From positions 91,412 through 155,411 of the forward strand of contig JADLAK010000006.1 in the NCBI GenBank assembly GCA_020848275.1: DNA of 64,000 nt, written 5' to 3'. Made by a program: the position numbers and the translations under genes. This DNA comes from Planctomycetota bacterium (lineage in GTDB: Bacteria; Planctomycetota; UBA8742; UBA2392). Position 1 is the stretch's first letter; each line of letters begins with the position of its first letter. Below the pieces are notes generated by a model. It worked only from the letters and a program-made list of their open reading frames with translations, made no database searches and had not been told where the DNA came from. Of the stretch, positions 16,607 through 24,807 are shown piece after piece.

Positions 16607-17446
16607 ATGCAAGTGACATTGAAGCTGGACAAGCGCGAGTACGTTCTTGGCGATCCCATCATCGCCGAAGTGACCGTGACCAACGACGGCAAGGCGGTGC
16701 AGAGCATCGCCAAGCCCGCGCTCAACCTGCCCGCGACCAGTTTCAAACTCACGCGCGAAGCGGGCGCAAAGACGCCCGAAAGTTACATCGCGCGCCACGG
16801 CAACGAGGCCGAGACGGTGTCGCTCAAGCCCGGCGAAAAAATCAGCGGCAAAATCGAACTGCTCGCCATCGAGCCCGGGACGTACTCGCTGACCGCAATC
16901 CACGGCCACACCGGCCCCTGGCAAGGTAACTTCAACAAGAGTAACGCCACCAGTAGCGCCGCCGAGAAGATCACCGTCAAACCGCCAGCCAAGGGCCAGA
17001 AGCTCAAGGCACGCATGCAGACTGAAGCCGGCACGATCGTGCTGGGCTTTTTGCCCGAGCGCGCGCACAACCACGTGCTTTCGTGGCTCCAGTTGGCGAA
17101 GAAGGGCTACTTCAACGGGATTAAATTCCACCGCGTGGTGCCGAACTTCGTGATCCAGGGCGGCGACCCGACGGGCACCGGCAGCGGCGGCCCAGGCTAC
17201 AAGCTTCCCGCCGAGTTCAACGAGATCAAACACGTGCCCGGCATCCTCTCGATGGCGCGCACCAACGACCCGCACAGCGGCGGCAGCCAGTTTTTCCTGT
17301 GCACCGCGGTCACGCCGCACCTGGACAACCAGTACACGGTGTTCGGTCAGGTTGAGGAGGGTATGGACGCGGCGATGAAAATCGGCGCGAGCGAATCCAA
17401 CGCCAAGAAGTTCTCGATGCAGAAAGTCGAAGTCTTCGTCGGGTAG
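16607..17446 (+). CDS. Cyclophilin-type peptidyl-prolyl isomerase with N-terminal Ig-like domain
   Basis: This 279-residue protein has an N-terminal beta domain (about 1-125; LKLDKREYVLGDPIIAEVTV, like BsuPI-type domains) and a cyclophilin domain (about 135-279). The cyclophilin domain contains FHRVVPNFVIQGGD with the catalytic Arg, and MARTNDPHSGGSQFFLC. It catalyses cis-trans isomerisation of X-Pro bonds. No signal peptide is visible, so it is probably cytosolic even though the accessory domain is more typical of exported proteins. AAGGA precedes the ATG. Confidence 0.9.
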   Translation: MQVTLKLDKREYVLGDPIIAEVTVTNDGKAVQSIAKPALNLPATSFKLTREAGAKTPESYIARHGNEAETVSLKPGEKISGKIELLAIEPGTYSLTAIHGHTGPWQGNFNKSNATSSAAEKITVKPPAKGQKLKARMQTEAGTIVLGFLPERAHNHVLSWLQLAKKGYFNGIKFHRVVPNFVIQGGDPTGTGSGGPGYKLPAEFNEIKHVPGILSMARTNDPHSGGSQFFLCTAVTPHLDNQYTVFGQVEEGMDAAMKIGASESNAKKFSMQKVEVFVG

Positions 17447-17468
17447 CGCCGTTTCATGCCGACCAGAG

Positions 17469-17488
17469 CCCACCGCGTCAGCGGTGGG
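17469..17488. repeat. Hairpin after the cyclophilin gene
   Basis: CCCACCGC-GTCA-GCGGTGGG forms a perfect 8-bp stem about 20 bp beyond the stop codon. It could act as a terminator stem, but no T-run follows. Confidence 0.55.
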
Positions 17489-17525
17489 ATGCAGTCACGG
17501 ATATTCGAGTCGAAAACAAGTTTCA

Positions 17526-18085
17526 CGCAAAAGCGCAAAGACCGCGAAGGGAAACGAAGATGGCTCGCATCTCTGGCTGCATGCGGGCCATCGTTTTGTT
17601 TGCCGCCCTTGGGGCCTGTGCTCAACCGCTTCTCGCCAATACTGGCTGGCCTGCCCTCTACATTGCTCGTGGCATCCTCATAACGTCTCCCGTCGCTTTG
17701 ATTTCGATAGCAATTGAAGCGTTTGTATTGGGAAGAACCTTCAAGTGGCCATATCGAAGTGCCCTTTGGACGGCCTTCGTCGCCAATCTGATCTCACTTG
17801 GATTTGGTGCTTTTTTTACGGCCTATGTTTTTCCAATGCTGCTGCTTCCTTTCGCAAGCAGCGGCAATCAATGGCTTCTTGATGTTGGCCCTTCGCTCGT
17901 CTGGATGTTCGTTTGCAGTGTATTGCTCGAAGTGCCTGCCGTTCACGCCATGCGCAAAGTGGCGATGTGGAAACTGTGGCTGCCGTGCTCCATCGCCAAT
18001 GTCCTTACTTATGGTTTTCTGGCGATTGTCTGGTTGGCAACAAAACCGTCCTAGTCTTGCTTCTTCGCGTACTTCGCGCCTTCCG
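17526..18085. repeat. Opposed short-repeat arms flanking a membrane-protein gene
   Basis: The left arm at 17526-17552 (CGCAAAAG, CGCAAAGAC, CGCGAAGG) and the right arm at about 18059-18085 (read in reverse complement: GGCGCGAAG, TACGCGAAG, AAGC) share a CGCRAAG core in opposite orientation. They enclose the gene at 17560-18054. They look like the two halves of one palindrome of the short-unit family separated by about 500 bp. Confidence 0.5.
17560..18054 (+). CDS. Integral membrane protein of unknown function
   Basis: This 164-residue protein has about four hydrophobic segments (about 8-25, 35-55, 66-92, 102-125), and a fifth near 140-160. I recognise no family. Its base composition is visibly lower in GC than neighbouring genes, with AT-rich third positions (TTTGATTTCGATAGCAATTG). 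It lies between opposed repeat arms, which suggests it may have been acquired. The ATG at 17560 lies directly after the left repeat arm with AAACGAAG just upstream, a weak ribosome-binding site. Confidence 0.55.
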   Translation: MARISGCMRAIVLFAALGACAQPLLANTGWPALYIARGILITSPVALISIAIEAFVLGRTFKWPYRSALWTAFVANLISLGFGAFFTAYVFPMLLLPFASSGNQWLLDVGPSLVWMFVCSVLLEVPAVHAMRKVAMWKLWLPCSIANVLTYGFLAIVWLATKPS

Positions 18086-18339
18086 ACTTCGCCAAGGCTT
18101 CGTCGGACAAGTCGCGTTGGTTTTTGTAGTTCACCCGTCACAAGCGCGCGCTACAATCGGGTCGTGCCACGAGGCACCTTGGGAACGCAGTCGCTGGGCC
18201 GGTCATCCGGCAAAGCGCGTTGACCCGGGGTCATCGTGGCCGCGTTCGTTTTGTGGCATCGAGCTCCAGCTCGATGCGCTTTGCGGTTCGAACAAACAAC
18301 AACACATGGACCTGGAGGTCCATGCCACAGGGGCCGCCT
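18055..18339. other. 285-bp non-coding stretch with two inverted related hairpins
   Basis: No gene is visible. Hairpin 1 at 18256-18277 is GCATCGAGCT-CC-AGCTCGATGC. Hairpin 2 at 18305-18324 is CATGGACC-TGGA-GGTCCATG. Read in opposite directions, both begin GTGGCAT and share the frame GTGGCATxxAxxTCCAGxTCxATG, with compensatory stem changes. The second overlaps the region just upstream of the aconitase-family start. Confidence 0.7.
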
Positions 18340-20310
18340 ATGCCACTGCCGACCACGATCAAGCTCACGCCGGGAAAGCGCGTGCTGTTTTTGACCAAGG
18401 ACCTCGACTTGATCAAGAAGCAGCTCTACGAGGGTCTGAACCTTCGCATGGCTGACCTCAAAGTTTCGGACCTGCTCGATGACATCAACACCGACACGAT
18501 GACGCCCGCGTGGGTCTGTTTCAGCCATAAGCCCGAGGATCTCGCGCTGGATGCCTATGCGGGTCTCTTTGACAAGGCCGGCGAGCGCGTGTTCAAATAT
18601 CGCGCGCTGATTGACGGCGGCTTCGAAGTCATCGTCAGCGGCCAGCGCAAGGGCACAGGCTCCAGCCGCGAGACCGCGCCCCAAGCTGAGAAGTGGTCGG
18701 GCATCAACCTGGTGATTGCCGCGAGCTTTGCGCCGATCCACGAACGCAACAACATCAATCTTGGCCAGTTGATGGGCGACCACGAGCAGTTGAAGCGGTT
18801 ACAGGCAGGAGAGACGCTGAAACTCAGCGAGTTCACGGGCAAGTATGACCCGGTAACGCGCGCCACCCTTGAGGCAGGAGGCCTGTTTCCGTACAGCGCC
18901 CAGGTCGCCAAAGGCGCGATCAAACCGCCGAAGAATGCGACGACGCGCCGCGCGATGACGATGGCCGAAAAGCTGATCGCGACGCACCTCGTGCCGGGCC
19001 AGGGCGAGCCGTTTGTTAAACCGGGCGACGCGGTGCTGGTGAACGTCGACGCGGGCTACAGCCACGAGTTCACGACCGCGCAGGTTCATTACTTCCTGCA
19101 GCAGGAGTACGGCGAGAAATACACCGTCAAGAATCCGTCGAAATTCGCCGTGTTCGAAGACCACTTGCTTTACGCGACAGGCGTCAAACGCTTCGCGCCA
19201 TTCGAGGGCAAAATCAACACCCTGCGCAGCTTGCAGACGGAGTTCCAGAAGCACACAGGCGTGCGCGATTACAGCGCCAAAAACGGCATCAGTCCGGGCA
19301 TCTGCCACCAGGTCGCGCGCGAACATTTCATCGACCCGGGCGATTTCGTGCAGGCGACCGACAGCCACACCTGCATGGGCGGCGGCAGCAACTCGCTGGC
19401 CTATGGCGTCGGCGCAACCGAGTACGCCGGCCTCATTTACTCGGGCTTCACGTTCGTCGCCGTCCCGCAGAGCATCCGTTTCAATTTAACCGGCAAACTG
19501 CAACCCGGCGTGACGGCCAAAGACGTCATGCTTTTCATTCTGGATACGTTTGCAAAAAAAGAGCAGACGCTGGACCGCGTGATGGAATTCGGCGGCCCCG
19601 GCCTCGCCAGTATCTCGATGGACGAGCGCGCGACACTCTGCAACATGGCAACGGAATGCAGCGCGAAGTCCGGCATCTGCGAAGCCGACGAGGTGACCTG
19701 GCAATGGTTCAAGGCCAAGCGCAAACTCGATGACAAGCAGCTCGCCAAGTTGAAAGAACGTGCGGTTGCTCCCGACAAGGACGCGAAGTATGACGGCGGC
19801 GTCCACACTATTGACCTGTCAAGCATTCTGCCGATGGTCGCCGAGCCCGGCGACCCGACCTACGGCAAGCTGATCGAAAAACTCGGCGACGTGAGGATCG
19901 ACATCGCCTACGCGGGCTCCTGCACTGCGGGCAAGGCCGACGACCTCGACTATTACGCGACCGTCGTCAAGGAAGCCACCGACGCCGGTTTAAGAGTCGC
20001 CCCGGGCGTCAAAATGTACCTGCAATACGGCAGCGAAGACGTCATGGCCTACGCCAAGGCCAAGGGCTATCCCGAACTGTTTGCCAAGGCCGGCGTCGAC
20101 GTCATCAACCCCGGTTGCGGCGCCTGCATCGGTTGCGGCCCCGGCGTCAGCGACACCAAAGAACAAACGACCGTCAGCGCAATCAACCGTAACTTCCCCG
20201 GCCGCAGCGGCCCCGGTCGTCTGTATCTGGCGAGCCCGCTGACCGTCGCCGCAAGCGCGTTTACCGGCAAGATCACGGCCTACCGCAAGGGCATGTTCGC
20301 TAAACGCTAA
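18340..20310 (+). CDS. Aconitase/3-isopropylmalate dehydratase-family hydratase, swivel domain first
   Basis: This 656-residue Fe-S hydro-lyase has its LeuD-like swivel domain at the N-terminus (about 35-190: DDINTDTMTP, then GTGSSRETA, then APIHERNNINLG). The LeuC/aconitase catalytic region follows (about 210-656). Cluster ligands are plausibly the Cys in AGSCTAGKADDL and the two in NPGCGACIG. TDSHTCMGGGSNS replaces the usual CGDSHT. The order is the reverse of classical aconitase A and recalls AcnB or fused LeuDC-type proteins. The substrate could be citrate, isopropylmalate or a relative; sequence alone does not decide. The ATG at 18340 is preferred; an ATG at 18322 is possible. Confidence 0.85.
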   Translation: MPLPTTIKLTPGKRVLFLTKDLDLIKKQLYEGLNLRMADLKVSDLLDDINTDTMTPAWVCFSHKPEDLALDAYAGLFDKAGERVFKYRALIDGGFEVIVSGQRKGTGSSRETAPQAEKWSGINLVIAASFAPIHERNNINLGQLMGDHEQLKRLQAGETLKLSEFTGKYDPVTRATLEAGGLFPYSAQVAKGAIKPPKNATTRRAMTMAEKLIATHLVPGQGEPFVKPGDAVLVNVDAGYSHEFTTAQVHYFLQQEYGEKYTVKNPSKFAVFEDHLLYATGVKRFAPFEGKINTLRSLQTEFQKHTGVRDYSAKNGISPGICHQVAREHFIDPGDFVQATDSHTCMGGGSNSLAYGVGATEYAGLIYSGFTFVAVPQSIRFNLTGKLQPGVTAKDVMLFILDTFAKKEQTLDRVMEFGGPGLASISMDERATLCNMATECSAKSGICEADEVTWQWFKAKRKLDDKQLAKLKERAVAPDKDAKYDGGVHTIDLSSILPMVAEPGDPTYGKLIEKLGDVRIDIAYAGSCTAGKADDLDYYATVVKEATDAGLRVAPGVKMYLQYGSEDVMAYAKAKGYPELFAKAGVDVINPGCGACIGCGPGVSDTKEQTTVSAINRNFPGRSGPGRLYLASPLTVAASAFTGKITAYRKGMFAKR

Positions 20311-20319
20311 CGCATACAT

Positions 20320-20381
20320 GGATGGACAGGATGGTCAGGATTGGGAAAGCAATTTCCTTATCTTGTTCATCCTGTGCATCC
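20320..20381. repeat. Palindrome with 9-nt units (GGATGGACA)
   Basis: The left arm is GGATGGACA, GGATGGTCA, GGATTGGGA (20320-20346). The right arm is TCCTTATCT, TGTTCATCC, TGTGCATCC (20355-20381). It lies 10 bp after the aconitase-family stop codon. Same architecture as the heptad elements, period 9. Confidence 0.85.
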
Positions 20382-20458
20382 GTGTGAGTTGTTTCGTGCA
20401 GGCCACTGCCTTCAGCCTGAGTTCAAACTAAACTGTCTCCCCTTCCCGGAGAGACATC

Positions 20459-21787
20459 ATGCGCGCATTGACGCTTCTGGCATTGTTGATTCTGCTCGCC
20501 GCACCGGTGAGCGCCGCCACAATTTACGCGGTCAGCACCGTCAACGGCGGCTCGCTCGTGCGCTTCGACAGTGCATCGCCCGGGACCATCACCAACGTCG
20601 GCGATTTCACCGGCCTGCAAGGCGGCGAGTTCATCCACGCCATCGACTTCCGGCCGGCCAACGGCGTGCTGTACGCGTTGGGCGACACCGGCCGCATTTA
20701 CACCGTCAACCTGACCACGGCAGTTTGCACGCCCGTCGGCAGCGGCCCGGCGTTCACGCCCTCGGGCGGCGACATGAGCATGGATTTCAACCCCGTCGCT
20801 GACCGCATTCGCGTGGTGGATACGTTTGACAACAGTTATCGCATCAATCCCGACACCGGCACGCTGTCGGCGACGGACACCGACCTCAACCCCGCGAGCA
20901 TGGACATTTCCGCCGTCGCCTACGACCGCAGTTACGCCGGGACGACCGCGACCACACTCTACGGCATCAGCAGCGACAGCAACGAACTCGTGCGCATCGG
21001 CGGCGTCGACGGCACGCCTTCGCCCAACGGCGGCGCGATCACGGCCATCGGCGGCACCGGCGTGACCTTCACCAGCGTGGTGCTCGGCCTCGACATCGAG
21101 CCGGTCACCGGCGTGGCTTTTGCGATGATCCCGGTCTTCGTCAACCCGCTCAACGAATACCGCCTGTACACTCTCAACCTGACCACCGGCGCGGCAACGC
21201 TTGTGGGCGCGATCAACACGCCGCTTGCGCTGGTCGACATCGCCGTCGAACTCACCGATGACGCCGCGCCTGTCCTGACCACTCCCGGGCCTCAAAGCGG
21301 CAATGTCGGTACGGATATCGTCTTCTCGGCGGCCAACGGCAACGCGATCTCGATTGCCGACGTCGACGCCGCGGGCCACGCTATCGAGGTTCAGTTGCAC
21401 GCCGCCAACGGCGACGTCTCGCTTGACAGCACCACGGGTCTCACCTTCACCACCGGCGACGGCAGCAACGACGCCGACATGGTCTTCACGGGCGCGCTCG
21501 CTGACGTCAACAATGCTCTCGACGGCATGGACTTTTCGCCCACAGCCAACGGTGCGGCGGTGATTCTCGCGCAGGTCAGCGACCTCGGCGCCACCGGCGT
21601 CGGCGGGCCGCTCACCGATTCCGCTTTGGTGCTGATCGCCGTGGGCTTTGACAGCGGCGACAACGGCAGCGACGAAAGCGGCGGTTGTGTCGTCGGCCTG
21701 GGGGGCGCCGGCGCGGGCCTCTGGCTGATCGCGCTGCCGGCCCTGGCGCTGTGGCGTCGCAAGAAAAACCAGGGGTCGCGGCGTTAG
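20459..21787 (+). CDS. Secreted DUF4394 protein with Ig-like domain and GGC C-terminal sorting signal
   Basis: This 442-residue protein has a cleavable signal peptide (to about residue 19, VSA-ATI). A DUF4394-type beta-propeller-like domain follows (about 20-265: IYAVSTVNGGSLVRFDSASP, then VLYALGDTGRIYTVNL, then MSMDFNPVADRIRVV). Then come an Ig/cadherin-like region (about 267-392) and a C-terminus ESGGC plus a hydrophobic helix and WRRKKN. This last part matches the tail architecture of the proteins at 3605 and 32315. GGAGAGACATC precedes the ATG. It is presumably exported and surface-associated. The DUF4394 role is unknown. Confidence 0.88.
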   Translation: MRALTLLALLILLAAPVSAATIYAVSTVNGGSLVRFDSASPGTITNVGDFTGLQGGEFIHAIDFRPANGVLYALGDTGRIYTVNLTTAVCTPVGSGPAFTPSGGDMSMDFNPVADRIRVVDTFDNSYRINPDTGTLSATDTDLNPASMDISAVAYDRSYAGTTATTLYGISSDSNELVRIGGVDGTPSPNGGAITAIGGTGVTFTSVVLGLDIEPVTGVAFAMIPVFVNPLNEYRLYTLNLTTGAATLVGAINTPLALVDIAVELTDDAAPVLTTPGPQSGNVGTDIVFSAANGNAISIADVDAAGHAIEVQLHAANGDVSLDSTTGLTFTTGDGSNDADMVFTGALADVNNALDGMDFSPTANGAAVILAQVSDLGATGVGGPLTDSALVLIAVGFDSGDNGSDESGGCVVGLGGAGAGLWLIALPALALWRRKKNQGSRR

Positions 21788-21825
21788 TGCCTGAGCAAGT
21801 TCGTAAGAGACACTTGCGGTGACAG

Positions 21826-22398
21826 ATGACTGAAAAAGCACTCGCGCTTCAAAAACTGATTCACCAGTTGCAGCTTGCTTATTCGGGAGAGCGCGCCGCT
21901 GCCCTGGCCTATCGGGGGCATTGGCGCTCGCTGCGCGACGTCGAGACAAGGGACCGTATCCGTCAAATCGAAGAAGAGGAATGGCATCACCGCGCCCTGG
22001 TGGGCCGGATGCTGAAAGAGCTTGGAAAGAAGCCGCGGCTATTTCGAGAGTTGCGGGCGTTTTTGATCGGTCGTGTGCTGGGTTTGCTCTGCCATGTCTC
22101 GGGCCGATTCCTGCCGATGTACGGGGCCGGCAAACTCGAGAGGAAAAACGTCAAAGAATACGAAGTTGCAGCCCGGCATGCGGTGGACTCGGGGCACCCG
22201 GAGTACGTGGACTGCCTGTTGTTGATGGCCGAAGTGGAATGGGACCACGAAAAATTCTTCCGCGCTCAAGTGGAAGGACATTCCTGGCTTTCGATGTTTC
22301 CCCTCTGGCCGCCCCTGCCGCCGAAAGAACAAATTCGGACGCCGTTGAGCAGCGATAAGAGTGCGGCAATCCTGACCGAAGGTTTTTCGCTGACCTGA
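21826..22398 (+). CDS. Ferritin-like diiron protein (COQ7/rubrerythrin-like)
   Basis: This 190-residue helical protein has two Glu/His iron motifs in the diiron four-helix pattern: GERAAALAYRGH then EEEEWHH (ExxH), and KEYEVAARHA then EVEWDHEKFF (ExxH). This resembles COQ7-type or rubrerythrin-type oxidases. The central segment IGRVLGLLCHVSGRFLPMYGAG is hydrophobic and could sit on the membrane, as in COQ7. The exact reaction is not clear. No quinone biosynthesis genes are adjacent. Confidence 0.7.
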   Translation: MTEKALALQKLIHQLQLAYSGERAAALAYRGHWRSLRDVETRDRIRQIEEEEWHHRALVGRMLKELGKKPRLFRELRAFLIGRVLGLLCHVSGRFLPMYGAGKLERKNVKEYEVAARHAVDSGHPEYVDCLLLMAEVEWDHEKFFRAQVEGHSWLSMFPLWPPLPPKEQIRTPLSSDKSAAILTEGFSLT

Positions 22399-22463
22399 AG
22401 TGATGTGGTCTTGGTATCAGGCGCGTTTGTTATCGTGTCTGGGTGACCGGCGCCAATCCTGAA

Positions 22464-23738
22464 ATGCCTGCAGCACAAAATCCACCCTCGCGCTGGGCGG
22501 CGGCGGCGCTGGCGGCGTTATTCGCGCTCGCCGGCTTCGCGCTGGTCATGTTCGCGACGGGCGGCGACAACCAGCGCGCCGATGCCGACAGCATGGCCTA
22601 CCTCGACGGCGCCTATTTTATCCGCGCAGGGCAGGGCTACATTGGAAGAACCTTTCCCAGCTCAACTGAGCGCGCGCCGATCACCCATTGGCCGCCGGGC
22701 TATGCGGCGGCGATCGCAGTCGTTTCAGCCATCACCAACGATGAAGTGGCCGCCGCACGCTGGCTCAACGCGCTATTGTTCGCGCTGGTCATCATGCCGC
22801 TGGGCCATCTTGTCTGGCACGCAAGCAAAAGCCTCGGCGCGATGGCGCTGGCTTGCGGCCTGTACCTGTTCTTCTGGCCGTTCATCAAGGTCAGCGTGTT
22901 CATCTGGAGCGAACCGATGTTTTTGGCGAGCACGTGTTATGCGCTGCTGGGCGTCTGGGAATACCTGCGCAAGGGGGGCCGGCGCAACCTCGCGCTGGCG
23001 ACCGCTGCAGCGGCGATGGCGAGCATGACGCGTTACGCCGGCGTGGCGGTGATTGCGGCGCTTGGCGCATGTCTACTGATGGCGACCGGCTCGTGGCCCC
23101 GCCGCGTTGGTCGTGCCGCGCTTGTTTGCGGCGCGGCGGCCCTGCCGGCGCTGCTCTGGGCGTTGCGCAACATGGCGGTGGGAGGCACAGCGACTAACCG
23201 CACGCTGGGCTTTGACCTGCCGGACGTAAAGCTGGCCAATGCCTCGCGCACGGTGCTCAACTGGTTCATTCCCGGGCCATGGAACCTGCCGCAGCCGGCG
23301 CAGATGCTTCTCTTTGCGAGTCTCTGCGCCTTGCTGGGTTGGGGGCTGGTGCGCTGGCTGCGCGGCCCGGCACAGGCCGGCGACAAACCGGATGAAACCC
23401 GGCTGCTGGTGCTTTGCTGCGCGATCTTCGCAGGCGTTTACGGCGCGATGCTGGTACTCGCGGTCACGTTTGTCGACCGCTCGATTCCGATGACAGATCG
23501 CATCCTGTGCCCTTTTTTGCTGCTGGCAATCTGCGCCGCCGGCGCAAGCCTGGGCCGCGTTTTGCGCGAGGGAAAGTTGGCTTTGCGCGCGGTCGTGTTT
23601 TCAATCGCGCTCGTGTTCTTTGCGGCCAATGTGGCGCGCGGCGTCTGGCAGATCGGCCAGCTCAAGGCCCGCACCGAGAGCAACGACGAGCTGCTAGTGC
23701 GCCGCGAACTTTGGGACGGCGAAAAGGGCTTGCGCTAG
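22464..23738 (+). CDS. ArnT/PMT-like integral membrane glycosyltransferase
   Basis: This protein of about 424 residues has roughly ten transmembrane segments. The first periplasmic loop carries acidic residues (ADADSMAYLDGAYFIRAGQGY) typical of GT-C enzymes that move sugars from polyprenyl donors. No cytoplasmic domain is visible. The start at 22464 (ATG) is uncertain; a GTG at 22443 gives seven more residues, and neither has a strong ribosome-binding site. Acceptor and sugar are unknown. No neighbouring LPS genes are present. Confidence 0.7.
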   Translation: MPAAQNPPSRWAAAALAALFALAGFALVMFATGGDNQRADADSMAYLDGAYFIRAGQGYIGRTFPSSTERAPITHWPPGYAAAIAVVSAITNDEVAAARWLNALLFALVIMPLGHLVWHASKSLGAMALACGLYLFFWPFIKVSVFIWSEPMFLASTCYALLGVWEYLRKGGRRNLALATAAAAMASMTRYAGVAVIAALGACLLMATGSWPRRVGRAALVCGAAALPALLWALRNMAVGGTATNRTLGFDLPDVKLANASRTVLNWFIPGPWNLPQPAQMLLFASLCALLGWGLVRWLRGPAQAGDKPDETRLLVLCCAIFAGVYGAMLVLAVTFVDRSIPMTDRILCPFLLLAICAAGASLGRVLREGKLALRAVVFSIALVFFAANVARGVWQIGQLKARTESNDELLVRRELWDGEKGLR

Positions 23739-23800
23739 GGTGCTGGTCTGCGTCGCGCGACCTTGTATAGTTCGCCAAACACATTTACTGGAGCCAATCC

Positions 23801-24655
23801 ATGATTCTCGTGACAGGTGCAACGGGCAAGGTCGGCGGCGAAGTGCTCAAGCAGCTTGCCGCCAAGGGTGAACAGTGCCGCGCCATGGTGCGTGATCTCA
23901 AGAAGGCCGCGCCGCTCAAGGGCGACAACATCGAGTTGGTGCAGGGCGATTACGACAAGATGGACAGCGTCGAGAAGGCGCTCAAGGGCTGCGAAAAACT
24001 GTTTTTGGTTTCAGTCGCGCGCCAGACCATGGGCGAGCCCGAGTTCCCGGTTATCACCGCGGCCAAGAAGGCCGGTATTAAACACATCGTGCGTGTGTCG
24101 GCGCTGGGCGCCCACGTCAGCGCCGACTCGCACCTGCTGAAGTGGCATGGCTACAACGACACCAACCTGCGCAAGATCGGCGTGCCGTACACCATCCTCA
24201 AGCCGCACTACTTCATGCAGAACTTCTACATGTTCGTCGACGGCATCAAGAAGCAGGGTGCGTTTTACGCCCCGATGAAAGAGGGAAAGATCGCGGCCAT
24301 TGACGTGCGCGACATCGCCGATTGCGCGGTCTCAACGTTGCTGGGCAAGGGCCACAACGGCAAAGCCTATGACCTGACCGGCGGCGAGTCGCTGACAATG
24401 GCCCAGTACGCCGAGAAGCTTTCGTCGGCCTGCGGCAAGACCATCAAGTATGTCGACATCCCGCCGGCCGAGGCCAAGAAGGCGATGCTGGGCATGGGCA
24501 TGCCGGATTTCTTTGCCGACGGCCTGGTTGCGCTTTACACCAACTGGTCGACCGGCGGCGCCGAGAAGGTCAGCGACGCGGTCGAGAAGCTCACCGAACA
24601 CGCCCCACGGAGTTTCGACGCGTTTGCCAAGGAATTCGCCGGCGCGGTGCGGTAA
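23801..24655 (+). CDS. NmrA-like atypical short-chain dehydrogenase (NAD(P)-binding)
   Basis: This 284-residue protein has an N-terminal Rossmann motif MILVTGATGKVGGEVLKQL (GxTGxxG). The body is of the NmrA/QorB (SDR type) kind: GDYDKMDSVEKALKGCEKLFLVS, VRVSALGA, KPHYFMQNF and YDLTGGESLTMAQYAEKLS. No Tyr-xxx-Lys catalytic pair is obvious, as is common in NmrA-type regulators or quinone reductases. GGAGCCAATCC precedes the ATG. It is cytosolic and the substrate is unknown. Confidence 0.85.
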   Translation: MILVTGATGKVGGEVLKQLAAKGEQCRAMVRDLKKAAPLKGDNIELVQGDYDKMDSVEKALKGCEKLFLVSVARQTMGEPEFPVITAAKKAGIKHIVRVSALGAHVSADSHLLKWHGYNDTNLRKIGVPYTILKPHYFMQNFYMFVDGIKKQGAFYAPMKEGKIAAIDVRDIADCAVSTLLGKGHNGKAYDLTGGESLTMAQYAEKLSSACGKTIKYVDIPPAEAKKAMLGMGMPDFFADGLVALYTNWSTGGAEKVSDAVEKLTEHAPRSFDAFAKEFAGAVR

Positions 24656-24667
24656 GCAACGGCAACT

Positions 24668-24728
24668 GGCCACGAATTCCACGAATAACACGAATGCTGA
24701 ATTCGTGAGATTCGGGAGAATTCGTGGC
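24668..24728. repeat. Palindrome with 9-10-nt units (CCACGAAT)
   Basis: The left arm repeats CACGAAT three times (GGCCACGAATT, CCACGAATA, ACACGAATG). The right arm, read in reverse complement, gives GCCACGAATTC, TCCCGAATC, TCACGAATTC. It starts about 12 bp after the SDR stop codon and is closely related to 16188-16260. Confidence 0.8.
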
Positions 24729-24807
24729 TAAAATGTTTTTTCCCCGAACCATCCTTGTGCCGCGGGTACTCCCTTGTGCCCCCTGAGCAGCAGCCTGGCA
24801 ATCCGCC

